The notes below the pieces were generated by a model that had not been told where the DNA came from, searched no databases, and saw only the letters and a program-made list of their open reading frames with translations. A program made the translations under genes and the position numbers. Below, piece after piece: positions 50,818 through 59,065 of a stretch of 64,000 nt of DNA. Source of the stretch: Streptomyces liliifuscus (GTDB taxonomy: Bacteria > Actinomycetota > Actinomycetes > Streptomycetales > Streptomycetaceae). The stretch spans positions 6,758,001-6,822,000 of the forward strand of contig NZ_CP066831.1 of NCBI RefSeq assembly GCF_016598615.1. The letters run 5' to 3'. Within the stretch, counting starts at the first letter, position 1, and the number at the start of each line of letters is the position of its first letter.

Positions 50818-51648
50818 CTACAGCACCGCGCCGAGGAACTCCCGCGTCCGCTCGTGCTCCGGGTCGCCGAAGATCTTCTCCGGCGGACCGGACTCCAGGA
50901 CGCGCCCCGAGTCGAACATCAGCACCTGGTCCGAGATGTCCCGGGCGAAGTTCATCTCGTGGGTCACACAGAGCATCGTGATGTCCGTGGTGCGGGCGAT
51001 GTCCCTGAGCACGTCGAGGACGCCCGCGACCAGCTCGGGGTCGAGCGCGGAGGTCACCTCGTCCAGGAGCAGGACCTGCGGCCGCATCGCCAGGGCGCGC
51101 GCGATCGCGACCCGCTGCTGCTGACCGCCGGAGAGCTGGCTCGGGTACTTGTCGACGTGCTCGGTCAGCCCGACCAGTTCGAGCAGCTCCCTGGCCCGCT
51201 CCTCGGCCGCGTCCTTGGACATGCCGAGCACGGTGACCGGCGCCTCCGTGATGTTGCGCAGCACCTTCATGTTGGGGAAGAGGTTGAACTGCTGGAAGAC
51301 CATCCCGATGTTCTTGCGGACCTCGCGGATGTGCTTCTCGCCGGCCGGGACCAGCTTGCCGTTCCTCTCCTCGTGGGTGAGGTAGTCGCCGTTGACCTTG
51401 ATCGTGCCCTCGTCGGGCTTGGCCAGGGTCATCAGCAGCCGCAGGATCGTCGTCTTGCCGGAACCGGACGGGCCGATCAGCGTGACGTGCTTGCCGGAGG
51501 CGACCGAGAAGTCCAGCCCGTCGAGGACGACGTTGTCCCCGAAGCGCTTGGTGACCTTGTCGAAGCGGATCAGCTCGCTGCCGTCCGTCGCCGGGTTGGC
51601 GTCGGAGTTGGCGTCGGGCTCTTTCATCAAAGGGGTGTCAGCGGACAA
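50818..51648 (-). CDS. ehuA: Polar amino-acid/ectoine ABC transporter ATPase (EhuA-like)
   Basis: A 276-residue ATPase powering the importer. Walker A is GPSGSGKTT, the signature is LSGGQQQRVAIARALA, Walker B is VLLLDEVTSALDPE, and H-loop is CVTHEM. The family is the GlnQ/HisP polar amino-acid group; the name EhuA rests on overall similarity to ectoine/hydroxyectoine systems and on the neighbouring permeases. The TTG start at 51648 follows TGGAGCG and overlaps the upstream permease by 11 bp; ATG 51627 is an alternative. The last gene of a four-gene operon. Confidence 0.88.
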   Translation of the reverse strand: MSADTPLMKEPDANSDANPATDGSELIRFDKVTKRFGDNVVLDGLDFSVASGKHVTLIGPSGSGKTTILRLLMTLAKPDEGTIKVNGDYLTHEERNGKLVPAGEKHIREVRKNIGMVFQQFNLFPNMKVLRNITEAPVTVLGMSKDAAEERARELLELVGLTEHVDKYPSQLSGGQQQRVAIARALAMRPQVLLLDEVTSALDPELVAGVLDVLRDIARTTDITMLCVTHEMNFARDISDQVLMFDSGRVLESGPPEKIFGDPEHERTREFLGAVL

Positions 51649-52288
51649 GACGTCGCTCCAGGGCTCGCATGAGGAGGGAAGCGGGATAGGAAATGAGGAC
51701 GAAGGCCACGCCGATGACCGTCAGAGGCTCGGTGAACTGGAAGTTCTGCTGCGAGAACAGCCGTGCCTCGCCGAGCATGTCGAGGACGGTGATCGCCATC
51801 AGCAACGGCGTGTCCTTGAGCATCGAGATGACGTAGTTGCCCAGCGCGGGCACCACCCGGCGGATCGCCTGCGGCAGGATCACCGCGGTCCACGTCCGGG
51901 TCATGGGCAGGTTCAGTGCCGTGGCCGCTTCCCACTGGCCGGCCGGCACGCCCTCGATACCGGCCCGGTAGACCTGCATCGTGTACGTCGAGTAGTGCAG
52001 CCCGATGGCGACGACACCGGTGGTCATCGCGGAGAACGTGATGTTCCACTCGGGCAGCACATAGAAGAGGAAGAACAGCTGCACCAGCAGCGGGGTGTTC
52101 CGGATGAACTCCGTGACGACCCCCACCGGCCAGCGCACCCAGCGGCTCGGCGTACGCATCAGCAGCGCCCACACCAGCCCGAGGGCGAAGGAGATCAGCG
52201 AGCCGAGCACCAGGGCCTGCAGGGTGATCAGCAGTCCGTCCCAGAAGTGCGGCATGAAGTCGCCGACGGCACTCCAGTCCCATTTCAT
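51638..52288 (-). CDS. ehuD: Polar amino-acid/ectoine ABC transporter permease (EhuD-like)
   Basis: A 216-residue inner-membrane permease of the HisM/GlnP type, five hydrophobic segments. The EAA loop is visible as QWEAATALNLPMTRTWTAVILPQAIRRVVPALGNYVISMLKDTPLL. Its ATG shares one base with the stop of the preceding permease gene (TGATG), and its end overlaps the ATPase gene by 11 bp, so all are translationally coupled. It forms a heterodimer with the preceding permease. Confidence 0.9.
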   Translation of the reverse strand: MKWDWSAVGDFMPHFWDGLLITLQALVLGSLISFALGLVWALLMRTPSRWVRWPVGVVTEFIRNTPLLVQLFFLFYVLPEWNITFSAMTTGVVAIGLHYSTYTMQVYRAGIEGVPAGQWEAATALNLPMTRTWTAVILPQAIRRVVPALGNYVISMLKDTPLLMAITVLDMLGEARLFSQQNFQFTEPLTVIGVAFVLISYPASLLMRALERRLVR

Positions 52289-53013
52289 CAGCGACCCCCT
52301 GCCGCTTCGGCACCGACGGCCGTGGTCTCCGGGCGGGGCGCGGGAAGCTTCCCGCCGCCCTCGGGCACCCTGCCGAGCCCGGCCTTCAGCTTCTTCTCCA
52401 GACCGCGCATGACCCGCGTGAGCAGGAAGGCGATCACGAAGTAGATCAGCAGGATGTACGTGTAGATCTCCGCGCTCTCCTGCAGCGCGAGCCGCACCAG
52501 GTTGCCGCTGAACGCCAGGTCGCCCATGCCCATCACGGACACCAGGGCCGTGCCCTTGAGCAGCTCGATCAGCAGGTTGGAGAAGGGCGGGATCATCTCC
52601 GGCACGGCCTGCGGAAGCAGGATCAGCCGCAGCCGCTGCCAGGGCGTGAAGCTCAGCGCGATGCCGCCCTCACGCTGCGCCGGGTCGACGGAGTTCAGGG
52701 CGCCGCGCACGATCTCGGAGCCGTACGCCCCGTAGGTGAGACCCAGTGCGAGGGTGCCCGCCCACATGGGGACCAGCTGCCAGCCGAAGGCCGGTGGCAG
52801 CACGAAGAACACCCAGAAGATCATGATCAACGCGGAGGTCCCGCGGAACACCTCGGTGTAGAAGCCCGCGAGGAAGCGGACGATCCACAGCCGGTGGGTG
52901 CGTGCGATGCCCACCACGAAGGAGACGACCGCGGCCAGCGCAGCGCTGAACACCAGCAGCTGGACCGTGACCCAGATCCCCTTCAGTACGAGTTCCCAGA
53001 GTCCCGATGTCAT
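52288..53013 (-). CDS. ehuC: Polar amino-acid/ectoine ABC transporter permease (EhuC-like)
   Basis: A 241-residue permease with five hydrophobic segments. The typical N-terminal pattern is ELVLKGIWVTVQLLVFSAALAAVVSF, the middle has TEVFRGTSALIMIFWVFFVLP, and the EAA loop is QREGGIALSFTPWQRLRLILLPQAVPEMIPPFSNLLIELLKGTAL. ATG 53013 overlaps the binding-protein stop by 4 bp (53010-53013); GTG 53022 with AAGGAG close by is also possible. Partner of the next permease. Confidence 0.9.
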   Translation of the reverse strand: MTSGLWELVLKGIWVTVQLLVFSAALAAVVSFVVGIARTHRLWIVRFLAGFYTEVFRGTSALIMIFWVFFVLPPAFGWQLVPMWAGTLALGLTYGAYGSEIVRGALNSVDPAQREGGIALSFTPWQRLRLILLPQAVPEMIPPFSNLLIELLKGTALVSVMGMGDLAFSGNLVRLALQESAEIYTYILLIYFVIAFLLTRVMRGLEKKLKAGLGRVPEGGGKLPAPRPETTAVGAEAAGGR

Positions 53014-53945
53014 CCGCCGCACAACTCCTTCGCGGTCATATCGGTCATCTCGTTCTTGGTGAAACCGAAGGGCTGGAGGATCCGGAACAGCTCACCGCTC
53101 TCCTTCAGCTTCCTGAGCTCCACGTTGAAGGCGTCCCGCAGCCCGGTCTCCGTCGGGCGGAACGCGAAGCCGCCGCCGTCGACGTGCGGCTTGCCGTCCA
53201 CGAGTGGCGCGAACGGCTTGGTCGACTCCGTCTTTCGGGACTTCTTGACGACCTCGCGGGTGGTCAGCGCCGTCCCCGCGAAGACGTCGACACGGCCCGC
53301 CTCGACGGCGTTCAGACCCGCGACCTGGTCCGGGACGATCAGGATGTCGCTCTCCTTGTACCCGGCGTCGACCGCGTACTGGATCTCCGCGTAGCCGGTT
53401 CCGGTCGCGAACTTCGCCTTCGACTCCACGACGTCCTTGTAGTCGTGCAGGTTCTTCGGATTGCCCTTGCGCACGATGAAGGAGTCGAGCATCTGGTAGT
53501 CGGGGTCGGAGAAGATCACCTGCTCGCAGCGTTCGGCGTTGATGTACATGCCGGCGGCGACCACGTCGAACTGCTGGGAGTTCAGACCGGGGATGAGCGA
53601 GCCGAACTCCGTGGGCACGGGCTGGACACGGTCCACCCCCAGCCGCTTGAAGATGACCCGCGCGAGTTCCGGTGCCTCGCCGGTGAGCTCGCCGTTCTTG
53701 TCGATGTAGCCGAATGGGATCTCGCCGGCGATGCCGAGGCGTACGACGCCCTGGGCCTTCAGGCGGTCCAGGAGATCACCGCCGTCCTTGCCGGACGCCG
53801 TGGCCACACGGCTGCATCCGGCCGCGCCGAGCGCGCCGAACGCCGCGACGCCGGCCAGCAGTGACCGGCGGCTCGGGCTGTGTCTGTCGCGGTTCTTCTC
53901 TTCCGCGGAAGCTTCCTTCGCGTCGTTCCCAAGTGGTGGAGCCAT
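53010..53945 (-). CDS. ehuB: Polar amino-acid/ectoine ABC transporter binding protein (EhuB-like)
   Basis: A 311-residue lipoprotein that captures the substrate outside the membrane. The signal has SRRSLLAGVAAFGALGAAG and lipobox Cys44; the SRRS makes Tat export possible. The type II binding fold is visible from GVVRLGIAGEIPFGYIDKNGELTGEAPELARVIF to GTGYAEIQYAVDAG and DVFAGTALTTREV. Similarity to EhuB of ectoine transporters is judged from these motifs; other small amino-acid-like substrates are possible. First gene of the operon, divergent from DUF3830 with 86 bp between starts. Confidence 0.88.
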   Translation of the reverse strand: MAPPLGNDAKEASAEEKNRDRHSPSRRSLLAGVAAFGALGAAGCSRVATASGKDGGDLLDRLKAQGVVRLGIAGEIPFGYIDKNGELTGEAPELARVIFKRLGVDRVQPVPTEFGSLIPGLNSQQFDVVAAGMYINAERCEQVIFSDPDYQMLDSFIVRKGNPKNLHDYKDVVESKAKFATGTGYAEIQYAVDAGYKESDILIVPDQVAGLNAVEAGRVDVFAGTALTTREVVKKSRKTESTKPFAPLVDGKPHVDGGGFAFRPTETGLRDAFNVELRKLKESGELFRILQPFGFTKNEMTDMTAKELCGG

Positions 53946-54031
53946 GGGCGCGCGGCTACCCGGGACGATGCGAGTTATGCGGATCTGTTTGCGCCCCGTT
54001 TGCGGAGGGCCCTCTTGACCCGGGGTGGACC

Positions 54032-54541
54032 ATGGAAATCATGACCGACCGCTACATCGACGTGTCCCTGTCCAAGCGCGGAGTCCACTGCACTGCGAAG
54101 CTCCTCGACGACCGTGCGCCGATCACCTGCGAGGCGGTGTGGAACGCTTTGCCGCTGAGCAGTGACGTGTATCACGCGAAGTATGCCCGCAATGAGATCT
54201 ATGCCCTGTTCCCGGCGTTCGCGCCCGCCGAGCCGCCGCTGGAGAACCCGACCGTCACGCCCATTCCGGGCGACCTCTGCTATTTCTCCTTCTCCGGTAC
54301 GCAGCTGGGTACGCAGGCGTACGGATACGGGGGTGCCTCCGGCGTGCAGGCGGGTACGCCGGTGATCGACCTCGCCCTGTTCTACGAGCGCAACAATCTC
54401 CTGCTCAACGGGGATGTCGGGTGGGTGCCGGGGATTGTGTGGGGGCAGGTGGTGGAGGGGTTGGACGCGATGGCTGAAGCGTGCAATGACCTTTGGCGTG
54501 GGGGAGCGCTGGGGGAGACGCTGAGCTTCTCCCGGGTTTAG
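54032..54541 (+). CDS. DUF3830-family protein
   Basis: A 169-residue soluble protein of DUF3830, cyclophilin-like in fold. Recognisable parts are CTAKLLDDRAPITCEAVWNALPLSSDVYHAKYARNEIYALFP, the repeat-free loop PIPGDLCYFSFSG, and ALFYERNNLLLNGDVGWVPGIVWGQVVEG. DUF3830 genes usually accompany amidase, racemase and ABC importer genes, as here, but their role is unproven. ATG 54032 and ATG 54041 are both possible starts. It is divergent from ehuB. Confidence 0.88.
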   Translation: MEIMTDRYIDVSLSKRGVHCTAKLLDDRAPITCEAVWNALPLSSDVYHAKYARNEIYALFPAFAPAEPPLENPTVTPIPGDLCYFSFSGTQLGTQAYGYGGASGVQAGTPVIDLALFYERNNLLLNGDVGWVPGIVWGQVVEGLDAMAEACNDLWRGGALGETLSFSRV

Positions 54542-54585
54542 GGGCGGTACGGCTGGGGGGCGTGGGGAAGCTGCGGGCCGGTGGG

Positions 54586-54676
54586 GGCTGGTCGCGCAGT
54601 TCCCCGCGCCCCTAAAAAGCGGGGCTGCGCCCCTGGCTTTTTGCCTTTAGGGGCGCGGGGAACTGCGCGACCAGCC
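54586..54676. repeat. Perfect 31-bp inverted pair of the GC-rich intergenic repeat
   Basis: The arm at 54586-54616 is exactly complementary to 54646-54676, and the loop has a second smaller stem (AAAAAGC/GCTTTTT). The arms share the core GCGCAGTTCCCCGCGCCCC with four other loci. It lies between convergent DUF3830 and amidase genes, a position suited to bidirectional termination. Confidence 0.92.
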
Positions 54677-54716
54677 ACGACGGGCCCGCAGTCGACGCAC
54701 GACCTTCCAGCGGGGC

Positions 54717-56120
54717 TCAGCGGGGCGCCGGTGGCGCGATCCCAGCGACCCCCGCCTCGTACAGCGCGTGTGCCGTTCGCAGAACGAGCTCGTCCCCGTG
54801 GCGGGCGGCCACGATCTGGAGCCCCACCGGGAGACCGGAGTCATCCAGGCCCACCGGGACCGTCGCCGCCGGCTGCTGCGTCATGTTGAACGGGTAGGTG
54901 AACGGCGTCCACCCCGTCCACCGGCGATGCCCCGAGCCACGGGGCACCTCCGCACCCGCCTCGAACGCGGTGATCGGGATCGTCGGCGTGACCAGGACGT
55001 CGTACGTCTCGTGGAAGAGGCCCATCCGGCGGCCGAGTTCCATGCGTACGTCCACCGCCGCGAGGTAGTCCAGCGCGCTGGACCGGGCCCCCGCCTCGCA
55101 GATCTCCCGCAACCCCGGGTCCAGCAGTTTCCGCTGTTCGGGGCCGAGCCGCTGGGTGACCCGGGCCGCCCCGCCGAACCACAGGGTGTGGAACGCCTCG
55201 ACGGGATCCGTGAAGTCGGGGTCGGCCTCCTCGACGTACGCCCCGAGGGCCGCGAGCCCCTCCACCCCGCGCCGCACCGCCGCGGCGACCCCGGGCCGGA
55301 CGGCGACCTGGCCGCCGAGGGAGGGCGAGTACGCGACACGCAGGCCCCGCACACCGCCGGCCAGTCCGTCCACGAACGAGCCGTTCACCGGGCCGAGTTG
55401 TGACCAGTCGCGTGGGTCGGGGCCGCTGATGACGTCCATCATCAGGGCCGCGTCCGCCGCGTCCCGTGTCATCGGCCCGACGTGCGCCAGCGTGCCGAAC
55501 GCGCTCGCGGGATACAGCGGCACCCTCCCGTACGTCGCCTTCAGCGCGAAGATCCCGCAGAAGGCGCCGGGGATACGGACACTGCCGCCCCCGTCCGTGC
55601 CCAGGGACAGCGGGCCGGCGCCCAGCGCCACGGCCGCCGCGCTGCCGCCGCTGGATCCGCCCGAGGTGCGCGAGAGGTCGTACGGATTCCGTGTCACGCC
55701 CGACTGCGGTGAGTCGGTGACGCCCTTCCAGCCGAACTCGGGTGTCGTCGTCCGGCCGATGAACACGGCACCGTGCTCGCGCAGCCGGGCCACGGAGGGC
55801 GCGTCCTCGTCCCAACGGCCCTGGGTGGAGATCGTTTTGGAGCCCTTGAGCGTCGGCCCGCCGCGCATCAGCAGGATGTCCTTCACCGAGACCGGCACCC
55901 CGTCGACCAGCCCGGCCGGCTCGCCGCGGCGCCACCGCTCGGCCGACTCCCGGGCCTGCGCGAGGGCCTCGTCCCCCTCGACGCGTACGAACGCGTTCAC
56001 CGCGGGCTGGACCTCCTCGGCCCTGCGCAGCGCGGCCCGCACCGCGTCCACGGGGCTGAATTCGCCCTTGCGGTATCCCTCGACGAGTCGTACCGCGGTC
56101 AGCTCGGTGAGCTCGGTCAT
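54717..56120 (-). CDS. Amidase-signature-family amidase
   Basis: A 467-residue serine amidase. The Ser-cisSer-Lys triad is visible: Lys80 (PVSVKDI), cis-Ser in the GGSSGGS loop (about 155-156), and nucleophile Ser180 (TDGGGSVRIPG). The C-terminal end has the family's DVLVTPTIPITAF and GWTPFTYPFNMTQQPAATVPVG. It hydrolyses a carboxamide to acid and ammonia. ATG 56120 follows GGAGGGG; TTG 56132 is in frame. It is 32 bp downstream of the dehydrogenase gene, in the same operon. The substrate is probably what the Ehu-type transporter brings in or a derivative. Confidence 0.92.
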   Translation of the reverse strand: MTELTELTAVRLVEGYRKGEFSPVDAVRAALRRAEEVQPAVNAFVRVEGDEALAQARESAERWRRGEPAGLVDGVPVSVKDILLMRGGPTLKGSKTISTQGRWDEDAPSVARLREHGAVFIGRTTTPEFGWKGVTDSPQSGVTRNPYDLSRTSGGSSGGSAAAVALGAGPLSLGTDGGGSVRIPGAFCGIFALKATYGRVPLYPASAFGTLAHVGPMTRDAADAALMMDVISGPDPRDWSQLGPVNGSFVDGLAGGVRGLRVAYSPSLGGQVAVRPGVAAAVRRGVEGLAALGAYVEEADPDFTDPVEAFHTLWFGGAARVTQRLGPEQRKLLDPGLREICEAGARSSALDYLAAVDVRMELGRRMGLFHETYDVLVTPTIPITAFEAGAEVPRGSGHRRWTGWTPFTYPFNMTQQPAATVPVGLDDSGLPVGLQIVAARHGDELVLRTAHALYEAGVAGIAPPAPR

Positions 56121-56152
56121 CCGCCCCTCCAACGTGCTTCAGTGGACGTGTC

Positions 56153-57127
56153 TCAGTGGCCAGGTACGTATCCGCGCTGCTTGTCGACGACGTTCGGCAG
56201 CGGCTCTCCCGTCTCCCAGAGCTCGTACAACTCCACGAACTGCCTGCCGAGTTCGTCCCGCCAGCCCACCGTGTCCCCGCTCATGTGCGGCGACACGATG
56301 AGGTCAGGGGCCGCCCACAACGGGCTGTCGGGGCCCAGCGGTTCGTGCTCGAAGACGTCGAGCGCCGCACCCGCGATCCAGCGGCTCGCGAGAGCCTCGG
56401 CCAGCGCTTCCTCGATCACAAGCTGCCCGCGTCCGACGTTCACGAAGCGTGCCGACGGCTGCATCAGCCCAAAACGCCGCGCGTCGAACATCCCGTACGT
56501 GTCCTCGGTGAGCGGCGCCGCGGACACCACCCAGTCGGCGCGGGCGATCAGCCGGTCGAGGTCCTCCGGGCCGTGCACCCCCGCGCGCGGTGTGCGCCCC
56601 ACGAGCGCCGTCGTGATGCCGAGGGCCTTCAATGTCCCCTCGATCGCGCGCCCGATCGGTCCGGAACCGACCACGCACGCGCGCGTGCCGGCGATCCGCT
56701 GCGACTCGCGGTGCCGCCACTCCCGGGCCCGCTGCAGGTCCCAGGTGCGCGGCAGGTCCTTGGCCATGGCGAGGACGAGCGCGGCCACGTACTCCGCGAT
56801 CGGCTGGTCGAAGACACCGCGCGCGTTCGTCACCAGCGTGTCGGACGCGGCGAGTTCGGGGCACATCAGATGGTCCACGCCCGCGCTCGCCGTGTGCACC
56901 CAGCGCGGTCGCGGGCCCTCGCCGGGCCAGGCCCGGCGCACGGCGTGCGAGGCGAAGTCCCAGACCAGCAGGACGTCCGCGGTGGGCAGGAGCGCGGCCA
57001 GCGACGACTCGTCGGCGTGCTCGACCCGCACCCGGCCGGTGAGCCGGCCGAGCCGGGGCGGCGGATCGGCGTCGAGCACCAGAAGGGTCGTCTTTTCGGC
57101 CAGGTTCGGGGGCGTGGCAGAGGTCAT
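56153..57127 (-). CDS. D-2-hydroxyacid dehydrogenase
   Basis: A 324-residue NAD(P)-dependent dehydrogenase. The Rossmann motif appears as ACVVGSGPIGRAIEGTLKALG, the active-site Arg region as FVNVGRGQLVIEEAL, and the Asp/Glu-His residues as AGAALDVFEHEPLGPDSPLW and IVSPHMSG. The family reduces 2-oxo acids to D-2-hydroxy acids or the reverse. ATG 57127 is used although no good ribosome site precedes it; TTG 57148 is an alternative. First gene of a two-gene operon with the amidase, divergent from the racemase-superfamily genes. Confidence 0.9.
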   Translation of the reverse strand: MTSATPPNLAEKTTLLVLDADPPPRLGRLTGRVRVEHADESSLAALLPTADVLLVWDFASHAVRRAWPGEGPRPRWVHTASAGVDHLMCPELAASDTLVTNARGVFDQPIAEYVAALVLAMAKDLPRTWDLQRAREWRHRESQRIAGTRACVVGSGPIGRAIEGTLKALGITTALVGRTPRAGVHGPEDLDRLIARADWVVSAAPLTEDTYGMFDARRFGLMQPSARFVNVGRGQLVIEEALAEALASRWIAGAALDVFEHEPLGPDSPLWAAPDLIVSPHMSGDTVGWRDELGRQFVELYELWETGEPLPNVVDKQRGYVPGH

Positions 57128-57442
57128 CGGGGGGAAACCATTTCGCAACGAGGGTCCGCTTCTCTGGTATCTGGACGCTGGACGCCGGGCTCTGAGTGCT
57201 TGCGGGACATCGGCCGAGCCGTCTGGGACCGGCCGTCGGGCCGGGGGCGCAAAGCCGTCTCAGATGCGCGGATTGACCACGCTCGCACCGGAACCTACCT
57301 TCGTCAACAAGGGCTAGTTTCCGTGGGAATCCCGGAGTCCCGTCCGTTCCCCTGTCCCGACGTCCCGGCATGCGCCGGCTTGTGTCCCCCCGGCCTCCCG
57401 GCCGGTCACCACCGCTTGTTCGACCTGAGTTTGGGGCTGCTC
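57128..57442. other. Divergent promoter region
   Basis: This 315-bp gap separates the divergent dehydrogenase-amidase operon and the isomerase pair and must contain both promoters. It is less GC-biased around 57270-57330. A small direct repeat CTGGACGC appears near 57171-57186. No strong dyad, riboswitch or gene is recognised. Confidence 0.5.
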
Positions 57443-58249
57443 ATGGACGTCTCCTTCCTTGGTGGACCACACCCTCAAAGGGGTGTCGGCGTCGTCGCTC
57501 CCTTCGATTTCGCTCTCGACCGTGAACTGTGGCGCTGGGTCCCCGACGAGGTCTCACTCCATCTCACCCGTACCCCGTTCGTGCCCGTGGAGGTCAGCCT
57601 CGACCTGGCCCGGCTGGTCAGCGAGCACGAGACGCTCGGCGACGCGGTGCGCGCGCTGAACGCCGTCGGGCCGGAGATCGTCGCGTACGCCTGCACCTCC
57701 GGCAGCTTCGTCGGCGGCATCCCCGGCGAGCGCGCGATGTGCGAGGCCATGACCCGGGCCGGCGAGGTCCCCTCCGTGACCACGTCCGGCGCCCTCCTTG
57801 AGGCACTGGAGGAGCTGGACGCACGCCGGATCGCGCTCGTCACGCCGTACACCGTCTCCGTGACCCAGTCCCTGGAGGAGTACCTCGCCGAGGCGGGCAT
57901 CACGGTCACCGGCCGCGCCTACATGGGCCTGACCAGGCACATCTGGAAGGTCCCGTACCGCAATGTGGTCGACATGGCGCGTGACGCCGTACGCGGCCAT
58001 GCGGACGCCCTCTTCATCAGCTGCACGAATCTCCCCACCTACGACGTCATCCCGCAGCTGGAGGCCGAACTGCGCATCCCGGTGATCTCGGCCAACCAGG
58101 TGACGATGTGGGCTGCCCTGCGCCACCTGGGTACCCGGGCAGTAGGGCCGTACCAGGCGCTGATCGACGAGTCGGCGCGACAGCGGCCCGTACCGCCAGC
58201 GCTACCGGCAGAACCAGCGCTACCGGAAGAACAGGAAGGTTGGGCATGA
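57443..58249 (+). CDS. Maleate isomerase / Asp-Glu racemase superfamily enzyme
   Basis: A 268-residue cytosolic enzyme of the arylmalonate decarboxylase/maleate cis-trans isomerase/Asp-Glu racemase superfamily. Both catalytic cysteines are present: Cys84 in YACTSGSFVGG and Cys194 in ISCTNLPTYD. The C-terminal end is a short Pro/Ala/Glu tail. ATG 57443 precedes the conserved first strand (MDVSFLGGPHPQRGVGVVAPFD). Its stop overlaps the next gene's start by 4 bp. Isomerisation of maleate to fumarate or racemisation of a dicarboxylate is plausible; EutA-type ectoine proteins belong to the same superfamily. Confidence 0.88.
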   Translation: MDVSFLGGPHPQRGVGVVAPFDFALDRELWRWVPDEVSLHLTRTPFVPVEVSLDLARLVSEHETLGDAVRALNAVGPEIVAYACTSGSFVGGIPGERAMCEAMTRAGEVPSVTTSGALLEALEELDARRIALVTPYTVSVTQSLEEYLAEAGITVTGRAYMGLTRHIWKVPYRNVVDMARDAVRGHADALFISCTNLPTYDVIPQLEAELRIPVISANQVTMWAALRHLGTRAVGPYQALIDESARQRPVPPALPAEPALPEEQEGWA

Positions 58250-58977
58250 CGGCTCTCGGATTCCTCTACCCGGGCCACTCGGCCGAGGACGACTACCCGC
58301 GCATCGAGCAGCTCCTTGGCAGCGACATCCGCCTCCAGGTCGTCCACACCGACATCGGTGAGGACGCCCATCGCGTGGACGCGCTGCTGGAGATGGGCTC
58401 GGCGGCCCGCCTCGCCGCCGGGATCGAGGATCTGCGCCTGTCCGGTGCCGAGGCGGTGGTCTGGGCCTGCACGAGCGGCAGCTTCGTCTACGGCTGGGAG
58501 GGCGCCCACGACCAGGTCCGCACGCTGGCCACGACGGCGGGGCTGCCGGCCTCCTCGACGTCGTTCGCTTTCGCCCATGCCGTACGGGAGCTGGGCGTGA
58601 AGCGGGTCGCGATCGCCGCGACGTACCCCGACGACGTGGCCGTTCTCTTCGGGAACTTCCTGAGGGACGCGGGGCTCGATGTCCTCGGCGTGCGCAGTTC
58701 CGGGATCATCACGGCGGCCGAGGTGGGGACGTGGGGGGAGGCGGAGGTACTGGCCCTGGCCCGCGCGGGCGACCATCCGGAGGCGGAGGTCGTTCTCCTC
58801 CCCGACACCGCCCTCCACACCGCCTCCCACATCCCGGCCCTGGAAAAAGAACTCGGCAAGCCGGTCCTCACCGCCAACCAGGTCACGGTCTGGGAGGCCC
58901 TGCGCCTCACGGACCGCCGCGTGAACGCCCCCGAACTCGGAACCCTCTTCACCAGGGAGCCGATCGTCCAGGCGTGA
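58246..58977 (+). CDS. Asp-Glu racemase superfamily enzyme lacking the second catalytic Cys
   Basis: A 243-residue paralogue of the preceding gene. The first cysteine motif is kept (Cys75 in WACTSGSFVYG), but the second cysteine position is replaced by Asp187 (LLPDTALHT) where its partner has SCTNLPT. The ATG overlaps the preceding stop by 4 bp (ATGA), so the two are translationally coupled and probably made in equal amounts. Loss of one cysteine would stop two-base racemisation and suggests decarboxylation, lyase activity or a structural role in a heteromer. The substrate is unknown. Confidence 0.87.
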   Translation: MTALGFLYPGHSAEDDYPRIEQLLGSDIRLQVVHTDIGEDAHRVDALLEMGSAARLAAGIEDLRLSGAEAVVWACTSGSFVYGWEGAHDQVRTLATTAGLPASSTSFAFAHAVRELGVKRVAIAATYPDDVAVLFGNFLRDAGLDVLGVRSSGIITAAEVGTWGEAEVLALARAGDHPEAEVVLLPDTALHTASHIPALEKELGKPVLTANQVTVWEALRLTDRRVNAPELGTLFTREPIVQA

Positions 58978-59065
58978 CGGGCCCGGCGGGGCGAGGGAAT
59001 AAAGCGGAGCCAACCTCCTGTTACGGCAGCGCGGACAACGCGTCGTACCAAACAGGAGGACCCCC

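Noticed and set aside
50818..53945. Firm assignment of the importer as ectoine-specific
   Set aside because: Motifs only establish the polar amino-acid family with Ehu-like resemblance, and the catabolic eutD/eutE genes are missing.
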